Shown here: positions 1-5,450 of the stretch, piece by piece
How the letters are laid out: each line of letters begins with the position of its first letter
How positions within the stretch are numbered: the first letter of the stretch is position 1
Assembly: GCA_021796055.1 (NCBI GenBank)
Contig: JAJYOS010000495.1
Location: forward strand, 1 to 5,450
DNA length: 5,450 nt
Reading direction: 5' to 3'
Source: Bacteroidota bacterium
GTDB taxonomy: Bacteria > Bacteroidota > Kryptoniia > Kryptoniales > JAKASW01
Made by a program: the position numbers and the translations under genes
Notes under the pieces: model-generated
Told to the model about the DNA's origin: nothing
The model's database searches: none
The model's input: only the letters and a program-made list of their open reading frames with translations

Positions 1-31
1 GATTTGAATATCGCAATTATCTTACATTATT

Positions 32-1600
32 ATGATGAAACGTAAGTGTCTCTACATAGCTGTATTTATTTTTGCCTCGCTTCGGGCGTCACTTCCCGCA
101 TCGGGGCAGGACACCGGAAAGGACCACCAGAACAGTTCCGTCTTCAAGGATTACAAACCGCCCGGACCGAACCAACTGATCCGTCCTTCTGATGTAGTCT
201 ATCAGTTGTGGGAAGGATTCGCGCTGGTGCGTGAGGCAAACGCCGGCGACCCCGCGGCACAAAACGAGCTGGGACTCCGCTATCTGTTGGGAGAGGGGTT
301 TCCTGTCGACACCTCACGAGCAGTTTATTGGATTACGAAAGCTGCAGACCAGAATATGTCGATTGCCGAATACAACCTCGGAGTGTTTCTAAACAACGGC
401 TGGGGAATAAAATGGAATCCCTTCAAGGCATTCGTCCGGTTCAAAGCCGCCGCCGAACAGCATCTTCCGGACGCCGAGTTTGCACTGGGTCTCGCGTACA
501 CTGACAACCTCACAGTGGCGCGCGACTGGACCGTGGCATACCGGTGGCTGAAGGCCGCCGCCGACCAGAAGTATGAGCCCGCGAGCCAGGTGCTGAAAGA
601 GTTCGTTCGCAGGGGGATACCGATACCGTCGGACAGCACGCAGACCGCTAAGGCGGCACATGACACGTCTTCACCCGGAGCGGTGAAATCGTTCGAACTG
701 GTTTACCTCAACTTCGGCCCGGACACGACGTCACACGTGAGCGATCTGACGCTGCTGGATGAGGCGTTTCGCGAAGGCGGAAAAGAACTCCGGAAGGCGC
801 TCGGAGTCTCCACCATCTTCGAAAAGGGGAACCAGAAAGACACAAATGCCATAAGTGTAATCGAGAAGGCCGCCGACGTGGGAAGCCCTGAAGCGCTCGT
901 ACTTCTCGGCCGCTGCTATGAGAAGGGAGTGGGGATGGAGCAGGACAGGATACTTGCCGCGGAACAATATCTTCGGGCGGCACGCATGGATTCCCGTCAC
1001 GCCTTGTCGCTTCTACTCCATCTCGTGCGGGAGAAAGGATTTCCTGAAGCAGTCGAGTCGTTGGCGAAGAAGGGTAACAGCGACGCGGCTTTCGTGTGGG
1101 TAGGTTTGACCGAACTCGGCCTCGACCAGCGGATCACGGACAACCAGGCGTTCCGTCTCCTCTTGGCTGCAGCCGACGACAACAACATTCCCGCACTGAT
1201 CGAGCTCGGCCGCTGTTATTACACGGGACAATGGACAAAGCCAAATCCGGAGCTGGGAAGGCAATGCTGGCGGCGTGCCGTTGCGCTCGGCAGCCGTGAA
1301 GCGGAGATCAGGCTTGCTGCGGCGGCCGTCATCGCAGACAGCAATTCGACGGGATCCTCCCTTGCCGGCATGATCGACACGCTGGCATCAGCGTCAAACG
1401 ACGGTTCCATGCTGGCGCAGGTCGCACTGGGGTACTGCTATGAAAACGGAATAGGCGTGACACAAAATACGCCTGAAGCGGTCAAGCTATATCGTGAAAG
1501 TGCACAGCGCGGGAGTCAAACCGCGTATCACGCCCTCGAGAAAATGTACAACAGGTTGAGGCCGACGGACACGGAATTCAGAGTAGCAGAGAACAACTGA
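32..1600 (+). CDS. Secreted Sel1-repeat (SLR/TPR-like) protein
   Basis: The 522-residue product starts with a Sec-type signal peptide: basic MMKRK, a hydrophobic stretch at about residues 7-17, and a likely cleavage near residues 23-26 (PASGQ). There is no lipobox. The mature part is built from Sel1-like helical repeats (LG-x-x-Y-x-x-G-x-G-x-x-x-D/N, then A-x-x-W/Y-x-x-x-A-A). They fall in an N-terminal block (about 70-190), a block at about 273-320, a degenerate one at about 370-425 and a C-terminal one at about 457-505. The stretch from about 191 to 265 shows no repeat. Sel1 proteins generally act as protein-binding scaffolds, so a periplasmic or envelope binding role is inferred; no catalytic motif is visible. 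The ATG at 32 is followed directly by a second ATG at 35, and neither has an obvious Shine-Dalgarno sequence. The gene is transcribed towards def and is separate from the minus-strand operon. Family is confident; specific function is unknown. Confidence 0.9.
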   Translation: MMKRKCLYIAVFIFASLRASLPASGQDTGKDHQNSSVFKDYKPPGPNQLIRPSDVVYQLWEGFALVREANAGDPAAQNELGLRYLLGEGFPVDTSRAVYWITKAADQNMSIAEYNLGVFLNNGWGIKWNPFKAFVRFKAAAEQHLPDAEFALGLAYTDNLTVARDWTVAYRWLKAAADQKYEPASQVLKEFVRRGIPIPSDSTQTAKAAHDTSSPGAVKSFELVYLNFGPDTTSHVSDLTLLDEAFREGGKELRKALGVSTIFEKGNQKDTNAISVIEKAADVGSPEALVLLGRCYEKGVGMEQDRILAAEQYLRAARMDSRHALSLLLHLVREKGFPEAVESLAKKGNSDAAFVWVGLTELGLDQRITDNQAFRLLLAAADDNNIPALIELGRCYYTGQWTKPNPELGRQCWRRAVALGSREAEIRLAAAAVIADSNSTGSSLAGMIDTLASASNDGSMLAQVALGYCYENGIGVTQNTPEAVKLYRESAQRGSQTAYHALEKMYNRLRPTDTEFRVAENN

Positions 1601-1639
1601 GGTAAGATCGGCCAGCGATGCCCTTTTGCTTACCTTTTC
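1600..1639 (+). terminator. Possible hairpin terminator after the Sel1 gene
   Basis: AGGTAAG (1600-1606) and CTTACCT (1629-1635) form a 7-bp perfect inverted repeat, and the right arm runs into TTTT (1635-1638). A smaller inverted repeat, ATCG/CGAT (1607-1610 and 1616-1619), sits in the 22-base loop. The stem is short, AU-rich and has a long loop, so terminator strength is doubtful. The hairpin overlaps the stop of the Sel1 gene and the stop of def. The T-run favours the + direction; no T-run follows the stem on the minus strand. Confidence 0.3.
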
Positions 1640-2187
1640 CCCTCGTCTACCGAAGAAACAACCGGATACCGCGTCTGAACATCACCCCTCTTTATTCTTG
1701 ACAGTTTCGGCTTGAGAAGCTGTCTCTTGACGCCCGAGAGCCGGTTTATGAAGAACTTCTGCTGCAGGTGGTCATACTCGTGTTGGAACACTCTCGCCCA
1801 CATGCCGGAAAGCTCCATCTCGACTCGCTCGAAGTTCCCGTCCGTGAAACGGACTCTTATCGATTCGGCCCTGGTAACCTCATCCCGAACGCCGGGAACG
1901 CTCAGGCATCCCTCCTCCATAACATATTCCCCTTTGGATTCAATAATCTCGGGGTTAATAGCGACTAACGGCTTCTCACCCTTGTAATCATCCATCACCG
2001 AGATATCCATCACCGCCAGGGAAATGGGCAGTCCGACCTGGTTCGCGGCAAGCCCGATGCCATCTGCGCGGTCCATGGTCTCAAACATATCGCGAATGAG
2101 CCCGACCAGCTTGTCGTCGAACTTCGTAACCTTCTTCGCGGGATGACTCCACACGTCAGTCCCATATAAGTAAATCGGCATTATCAT
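1630..2187 (-). CDS. def: Peptide deformylase
   Basis: Removes the formyl group from the N-terminal formyl-methionine of nascent proteins at the ribosome in the cytoplasm. All three family motifs are present: motif 1 GIGLAANQ at residues 43-50, motif 2 EGCLS at 92-96 (Cys94 is a metal ligand), and motif 3 QHEYDH at 135-140 (His136 and His140 are metal ligands, Glu137 is catalytic). At 185 residues the length is normal. The tail after motif 3 (SGVKRQLLKPKL) resembles deformylases of Bacteroidota and Chlorobi relatives. One small deviation: the usual Gly two residues after HExDHL is replaced, the sequence reading HLQQKFF. The start at 2187 is preferred over the in-frame ATG at 2181 because GGAG lies 9 bases upstream of it. 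It is the last gene of the minus-strand run, 6 bases after the membrane protein gene. No fmt is seen next to it in this window. Confidence 0.97.
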   Translation of the reverse strand: MIMPIYLYGTDVWSHPAKKVTKFDDKLVGLIRDMFETMDRADGIGLAANQVGLPISLAVMDISVMDDYKGEKPLVAINPEIIESKGEYVMEEGCLSVPGVRDEVTRAESIRVRFTDGNFERVEMELSGMWARVFQHEYDHLQQKFFINRLSGVKRQLLKPKLSRIKRGDVQTRYPVVSSVDEGKR

Positions 2188-2200
2188 TGTAAATTACTCC
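2185..2200 (-). promoter_or_regulatory. Ribosome binding site of def, inside the end of the upstream gene
   Basis: The complement of 2197-2200 reads GGAG, 9 bases before the ATG at 2187-2185. The same bases form part of the final GAG TAA of the membrane protein gene, so ribosomes ending that gene finish on top of the def binding site. This supports the start at 2187 over 2181 and suggests coupled translation. Confidence 0.65.
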
Positions 2201-3099
2201 AGCATTTCCGCTTTTACCTTTATCACTTCAATCTGATCTTCTTTGTAAAGCACTGCCTCACTAGCGTAAAAAATAAGTTTCGAGAAAATTCTAAGCAAAA
2301 TAAATATCTGACCGATGCCGATCTCCGCGAGGATTGTACCTTCCGAGGTTGCGTGAATGTTGAAATTGATCAGGAGCGCAAGCCCGATTATCGACAGACT
2401 GATCAGCGAACATCCCAGGTACACACCGAGAGTGGCGAGCGGATGCTTCACGGTGAAGTTGACCCCCCGTTCGATCTTGCTCCAGAAATCATCGTTGTCG
2501 AGGGTCACGGCGGCCCTGATGAAGTCGGAGATGAGATTCACTAACATGAACAGGACAATGACGATTCCGTAGCGCCAGAGTTCGGCCCGAAAGACGGCAT
2601 AGACGGACGGCACATTTCTCGATGCATGTCCGTTAACGGATGCCCAGAGCAAATTTCCCTCATAGAGCAGAAACAGAATACCCGCTTCGATAACCGTGAC
2701 GGCGAGAAGCGGAAAAAACGAAGACGCGCCCTTAGTGATAAATTCACCCGGCTTAGTTCGCTTCTTGATAGAGAATGCCGAATAGAATCCACCTGCAAAG
2801 AAGATTTCGACCAGCACATACAGAATGAATACCAGAATCATCTGTGGCAGGAGGGAATTGAAAATCGGTGCGTTGGCATGAACAAACTCTGCGTACCATC
2901 TGTAACTGAAGCCTCCCAGCAGTGTATCTCCCGCGAGGCTCCGCGAAACGTCCCCGGCGAAAACGGTTGCTATCGGAAGGCTGAGGATCGCAGCAAGGAA
3001 GAAATTGAATGTGTAAAAGAGAAGCAGAAGCCGCCAGCTTTTCACCGCTCTTCCGATCCCAATCCCAAACGCCTCTCGAGCACTCACATTTGCACTCAA
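2194..3099 (-). CDS. Uncharacterised six-helix inner-membrane protein
   Basis: I do not recognise this family. From the TTG start the product has 301 residues with six hydrophobic segments at about 23-47, 83-105, 128-147, 177-197, 220-245 and 255-283, an acidic or basic C-terminal tail, and no signal peptide, so an integral inner-membrane protein is expected. A conserved-looking cytosolic stretch follows helix 4: SDFIRAAVTLDNDDFW at about 191-206, then FTVKHPL before helix 5. Arg195 after Asp192 is reminiscent of the D-x-x-R seen in other uncharacterised multi-helix proteins. Three starts are possible: GTG at 3159 (321 residues, long overlap with the preceding gene, no binding site), TTG at 3099 and GTG at 3087. 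TTG 3099 is chosen because GGAG lies 7 bases upstream and because its TTGA overlaps the stop of the M1-like gene. The tight link to that gene suggests a shared process in the envelope. Gene is real with high confidence; function unknown. Confidence 0.88.
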   Translation of the reverse strand: MSANVSAREAFGIGIGRAVKSWRLLLLFYTFNFFLAAILSLPIATVFAGDVSRSLAGDTLLGGFSYRWYAEFVHANAPIFNSLLPQMILVFILYVLVEIFFAGGFYSAFSIKKRTKPGEFITKGASSFFPLLAVTVIEAGILFLLYEGNLLWASVNGHASRNVPSVYAVFRAELWRYGIVIVLFMLVNLISDFIRAAVTLDNDDFWSKIERGVNFTVKHPLATLGVYLGCSLISLSIIGLALLINFNIHATSEGTILAEIGIGQIFILLRIFSKLIFYASEAVLYKEDQIEVIKVKAEMLE

Positions 3100-3110
3100 A
3101 CGGCCGCTCC
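3096..3110 (-). promoter_or_regulatory. TTGA stop/start overlap with Shine-Dalgarno
   Basis: Reading the minus strand, GGAG (complement of 3107-3110) is followed after 7 bases by TTGA, in which TTG (3099-3097) starts the membrane protein and TGA (3098-3096) ends the M1-like gene. The binding site therefore lies within the last codons of the upstream gene. The spacing is ideal and explains an otherwise weak TTG start through termination-reinitiation. Confidence 0.6.
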
Positions 3111-5099
3111 GATATTCAAGAGAATATTTTGAAAGTAAACAAAAACCCGGTTGACCCACTTCAGTACAGGAAGCAGGTTCTCGTCAACCGTCAGGCTGTT
3201 ATTGGAGTAGTTGACGTCGAGCGGGATTTTTTGAAAAGGATCCACCTCTGCGCTATAAGGAGCGGCTATTGTCTCAAACCGGAAGACCTGCTCGCGGTTC
3301 TCGCCGTTCCAGACGGTGTCGACCGCACCGCCATCCTCCAGAGCCAGCCGCAGCCCGACGGGCATTTTCACCTCTCCCCTGCGCCTGACGACGACCTTCG
3401 TTACAAACGTCGAAGCACCGCTGTTGAGATCTGTTTTCCTGTAGTAACTTATCGATTCGACGCTGAAGTCAACAGTGCCTGTTCCGCGAACAAGCTGATT
3501 GAAGAACCAATCGAGATTCCTGCCCGAGACTTCCTGACACACCTTCTGAAAGTCCTGCAGGGTTGGATGACGGAATCTAAACTGCTGGTAGTAAGTGCGC
3601 AGAACCCTTTCCATTACGCCCTTTCCCAGAACACCTTCCAGCGTCGCCATGACAAGCGTGGGCTTGCCGCAGGCAAGATCCGCGTTGTCACCATATGAAG
3701 CATTGTATCCCTCGACGGCCATGGCATCACTGTTCGCATACCTGAGGTAGAGCGGAAGACAACCGTACGGCTGGTAAATCCAGACCTTTCCGATAAGCGC
3801 CGCGACGGGAAAACCGGCAACTTCCCACACAGGATAAGCATAGACAGGATAAGCTCCCGCAAATTTGTACACCGAGACTTTCGGACCGTAAGCATGTTCC
3901 AGCGACTCTCCTGCCGAATAGGCGCTCAATCCCCTGCCGAGCCACTGCCCGGCGGTATCCTTGCCCGCGATTGTCTCTTCCCAGTACTGGCTCCCAAACC
4001 CGCAGATAATCGCCTCTTCGGCATTCAGAGAATGACCGAGCTCGTATAGATCCGTGTGGGCGGTGATAAGAGCAGGATATACATTTGCAAACGGGTATTC
4101 ATTGGCCGCAGACGTTCTTCCGGGGCCCATGTTCCACGGAGGATCGACGATCGTTATGTCCGGATATTGATATGGTCCGTACTTCAGCCCGAAATATTCA
4201 ATCGCGTGCCCTATGGCTTCAAAATATTCTTCCGTTTGGGCAACATGCTGCGGCTGCAGAAGCAAGATCACTCTCGTCTTCGGCAGGCCGGGATATTTAA
4301 AGGAGCGGCTACGCATCGAAAAATCCGGAGAAGCGGTCCACACAAAATCCTGTACGCTGTCGGCGACATAGCGGTATGTCATCATACCCTCACTATTCAT
4401 CTCATCGCCGCTCCTCGCTCCCGTGGCACCGACGATATACCGCACCGGGACGCTTATCTTCACATCGTAGTTCCCGAAGGCGGAGAAAAAATCCGAAGAG
4501 GCACTGAATTGGTGGCAATCCCACGCGCCGTTTTGATAGACGCCGATTTTTGGAAACCAATGGGAGACGAAATAATATTCTTCTCCCGGCGCCCAGCCAG
4601 TTCCTGAAATTGCTTCCGGCAGCTGCTCACGAAATCGGATTCCCAGCTCTATCGAATCCCGGGGCCCGACCGGTTCCGAAAGCTTCACCGCCAAAACCGT
4701 GCTGTCGTAAGGGTTTTGGTCATCAGGCTGGATATATTCGCTTCTTTCAGTCAGGTTCTGCTCGGTCCTCAGATCGGTCATTCCGATGATGTCGATCCAG
4801 CCGCGCCCCTGGCGGGAAATCGACCCACCGGTCTCGCTCAAGAGAGTCGTCCGGTTGCTCCTGAAGGCGTTGGTGTACATATGAAATTCCAGCGAGCTGA
4901 CGCTCTGATCCGAAGTGTTATGCCAGGTGAGCATTTCAGTCCCCTCGATTGTATGAAGGCGGGGATTGAGGCTGACGTCGATAACATAGGCTACGCTGCG
5001 GGTTACGGGCGTCTGAGAAAACGCCGCGGAATTGACACAGAAGAAAACCAGCGTAAGGACGATGCCGGGTGCGGATGCCTTATGGCGGGCAGCAGTCAT
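3096..5099 (-). CDS. Secreted M1-family aminopeptidase homologue lacking the zinc site (pseudo-peptidase)
   Basis: Product of 667 residues from the ATG at 5099. The signal peptide is at 1-28: basic MTAARHK, a hydrophobic core from about 12, and AFS before Gln29. M1 landmarks follow in order: the N-terminal beta domain (EGTEMLTWHN at 52-61, WFPKIGVY at 181-188, VQDFVWTASPDF at 249-260); AANEYPF at 331-337, equivalent to the GxMEN exopeptidase loop with Glu334 kept; the region that should hold HExxH-x18-E; the KPTLV helix at 479-483; HPTLQDF at 511-517; WFFNQ at 531-535; a C-terminal beta domain; and a hydrophobic tail from about 643. Where HEFGHQYW is expected the protein has CGFGSQYW (366-373), and WLDEG is WLGRG (386-390). 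The zinc ligands and the general base are therefore Cys, Gly, Ser and Arg. No HExxH occurs anywhere else. The frame is intact, so this is a pseudoenzyme rather than a decayed gene. A longer start at 5162 would put 21 polar residues before the signal peptide and is disfavoured. Confidence 0.9.
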   Translation of the reverse strand: MTAARHKASAPGIVLTLVFFCVNSAAFSQTPVTRSVAYVIDVSLNPRLHTIEGTEMLTWHNTSDQSVSSLEFHMYTNAFRSNRTTLLSETGGSISRQGRGWIDIIGMTDLRTEQNLTERSEYIQPDDQNPYDSTVLAVKLSEPVGPRDSIELGIRFREQLPEAISGTGWAPGEEYYFVSHWFPKIGVYQNGAWDCHQFSASSDFFSAFGNYDVKISVPVRYIVGATGARSGDEMNSEGMMTYRYVADSVQDFVWTASPDFSMRSRSFKYPGLPKTRVILLLQPQHVAQTEEYFEAIGHAIEYFGLKYGPYQYPDITIVDPPWNMGPGRTSAANEYPFANVYPALITAHTDLYELGHSLNAEEAIICGFGSQYWEETIAGKDTAGQWLGRGLSAYSAGESLEHAYGPKVSVYKFAGAYPVYAYPVWEVAGFPVAALIGKVWIYQPYGCLPLYLRYANSDAMAVEGYNASYGDNADLACGKPTLVMATLEGVLGKGVMERVLRTYYQQFRFRHPTLQDFQKVCQEVSGRNLDWFFNQLVRGTGTVDFSVESISYYRKTDLNSGASTFVTKVVVRRRGEVKMPVGLRLALEDGGAVDTVWNGENREQVFRFETIAAPYSAEVDPFQKIPLDVNYSNNSLTVDENLLPVLKWVNRVFVYFQNILLNIGAAV
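3829..3854 (-). repeat. 15-bp-period tandem repeat encoding AYPVY-AYPVW
   Basis: The 11-base word ACAGGATAAGC (+ strand) occurs at 3829-3839 and 3844-3854, a shift of exactly 15 bases or five codons. It encodes the tandem pentapeptides AYPVY and AYPVW at residues 416-425 of the M1-like protein, about 27 residues after the position of the missing zinc-ligand Glu. It looks like a small in-frame duplication that altered a loop. Confidence 0.6.
5096..5099 (-). promoter_or_regulatory. ATGA stop/start overlap between the truncated gene and the M1-like gene
   Basis: ATG (5099-5097) starts the M1-like gene and TGA (5098-5096) ends the gene before it. No strong Shine-Dalgarno sequence precedes this ATG; the upstream bases read GCCATCGGCAA. 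Initiation here probably depends on ribosomes arriving from the upstream gene. The overlap is the main reason, together with the signal peptide, for choosing this start. Confidence 0.6.
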
Positions 5100-5450
5100 T
5101 TGCCGATGGCATTCTCGATTTGCTGCTTCATCACTAGATATTGCTGATAGTTCGCCATGCACTGCAGCACGATAGTATCCGGGAAGTCCGGCGGGATCTT
5201 GTTGCCGCCGCTGGTATTGTAAGGGATTATCTTCGAAGAAATTCCAACTATCTTCATCACCCTCGCCCCGTACATCTGCACAAGGCTTGAATGTATGCTG
5301 TCGGAAAGAGCATTGTATGCCGATATCACCGCCGGGTATTTTCCCGTCACCAGGTCCGCGGCAATGAAGCCCGCATATAATTTCATGTCCCCGTTATTCT
5401 TGATCCCGTCGGCAAAGTAGTCTTGCGCCTTCGCATAATCATTCGCAGCG
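5096..5450 (-). CDS. C-terminal part of a probable TPR-like helical protein (5' end outside the window)
   Basis: The frame is open from the window edge down to TGA at 5098-5096, giving the last 117 residues. An ATG at 5386 lies within the frame, but coding sequence continues upstream of it without a stop, so the true start is beyond the window. The visible part starts with a TPR-like helix (DYAKAQDYFADGI, with the typical Y-x-K-A-x-x-Y-F spacing), followed by helices rich in Ala, Leu and Tyr (LYAGFIAADLVTGKY, then VISAYNALSDSI), a proline-containing loop (GGNKIPPDFPD), and a last helix ending in ENAIGK. TPR proteins bind partner proteins, so a scaffold or assembly role is inferred only from this partial pattern. 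It is the first visible gene of the minus-strand run and overlaps the M1-like gene by 4 bases. Whether it is exported cannot be judged without the N-terminus. Confidence 0.75.
   Translation of the reverse strand, partial: AANDYAKAQDYFADGIKNNGDMKLYAGFIAADLVTGKYPAVISAYNALSDSIHSSLVQMYGARVMKIVGISSKIIPYNTSGGNKIPPDFPDTIVLQCMANYQQYLVMKQQIENAIGK

Noticed and set aside
1..31. Promoter for the Sel1 gene (TTGAAT at 4-9 with an AT-rich stretch after it)
   Set aside because: Only 31 bases are available. Spacing to any -10-like hexamer is about 15 bases or less, and it would leave almost no leader, so it cannot be supported.
613..628. GATACCGATACC hexamer doublet in the Sel1 gene
   Set aside because: Two copies of six bases within coding sequence are expected by chance and have no visible role.
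3099..3159. GTG at 3159 as the start of the membrane protein
   Set aside because: It has no Shine-Dalgarno sequence, overlaps the preceding gene by 64 bases, and adds a polar segment before the amphipathic N-terminus; TTG at 3099 fits better.
2626..3698. Long + strand open frames opposite the membrane protein and the end of the M1-like gene (2626-3132 and 3009-3698)
   Set aside because: Their products are low-complexity mixtures rich in Arg, Ser and Pro with no motif, and they lie antisense to genes with clear helices or M1 landmarks. They are shadows.
4002..4060. ELGHS (residues 353-357) as a displaced zinc motif
   Set aside because: It lacks the first His of HExxH, and the alignment of QYW and WL-x-x-G fixes the true motif position about 13 residues further on.
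4056..4607. + strand open frame of 183 codons opposite the M1-like gene
   Set aside because: It is antisense to the best conserved part of the M1-like protein, and its translation has no recognisable domain.
3096..5099. M1-like gene as a pseudogene or the product of sequencing errors
   Set aside because: The frame is intact from signal peptide to stop, all other landmarks are in register, and the lost codons (for example TGC for His, AGC for His, AGG for Glu) need several base changes each or at separate sites, not one indel.

Overview
The window looks like chromosomal DNA from a Gram-negative bacterium. Two proteins carry clear Sec signal peptides, and one gene encodes a membrane protein. 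The peptide deformylase C-terminus and the style of the M1-like periplasmic protein resemble the Bacteroidota/Ignavibacteria/Chlorobi (FCB) side of the tree. This placement is only an impression from sequence style, and confidence is low to moderate. Base composition is roughly balanced and looks even across the window. I see no mobile element, tRNA, rRNA or CRISPR array.

Layout. Bases 32-1600 on the + strand encode a secreted Sel1-repeat protein of 522 residues. It converges on a run of four minus-strand genes with a gap of only 29 bases, and a short hairpin spans that gap. In transcription order (right to left) the four genes are: (1) the 3' end of a probable TPR-like helical protein, cut by the window edge (5450-5096); (2) a periplasmic protein with the full M1 aminopeptidase fold signature but no zinc site (5099-3096); (3) a six-helix membrane protein of unknown function (3099-2194); (4) peptide deformylase, def (2187-1630). 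The first two junctions are 4-base start/stop overlaps (ATGA and TTGA). The third is a 6-base gap with a Shine-Dalgarno sequence inside the end of the preceding gene. The promoter of this operon must lie outside the window.

Most notable point. The M1-like protein is an intact reading frame in which all four residues of the HExxH-x18-E zinc and catalytic motif are replaced (His to Cys, Glu to Gly, His to Ser, Glu to Arg). The usual catalytic Tyr also appears to be Cys. The surrounding M1 landmarks are kept: the Glu of the GxMEN-like loop, the Trp-Leu of the WLxEG segment, the KP helix and the HPT-x-x-DF segment. This suggests a secreted pseudo-peptidase under selection for fold or binding rather than catalysis. 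It is probably translationally coupled to the uncharacterised membrane protein that follows, which makes the pair a candidate functional unit. Def is a housekeeping enzyme that most likely just shares the transcript.
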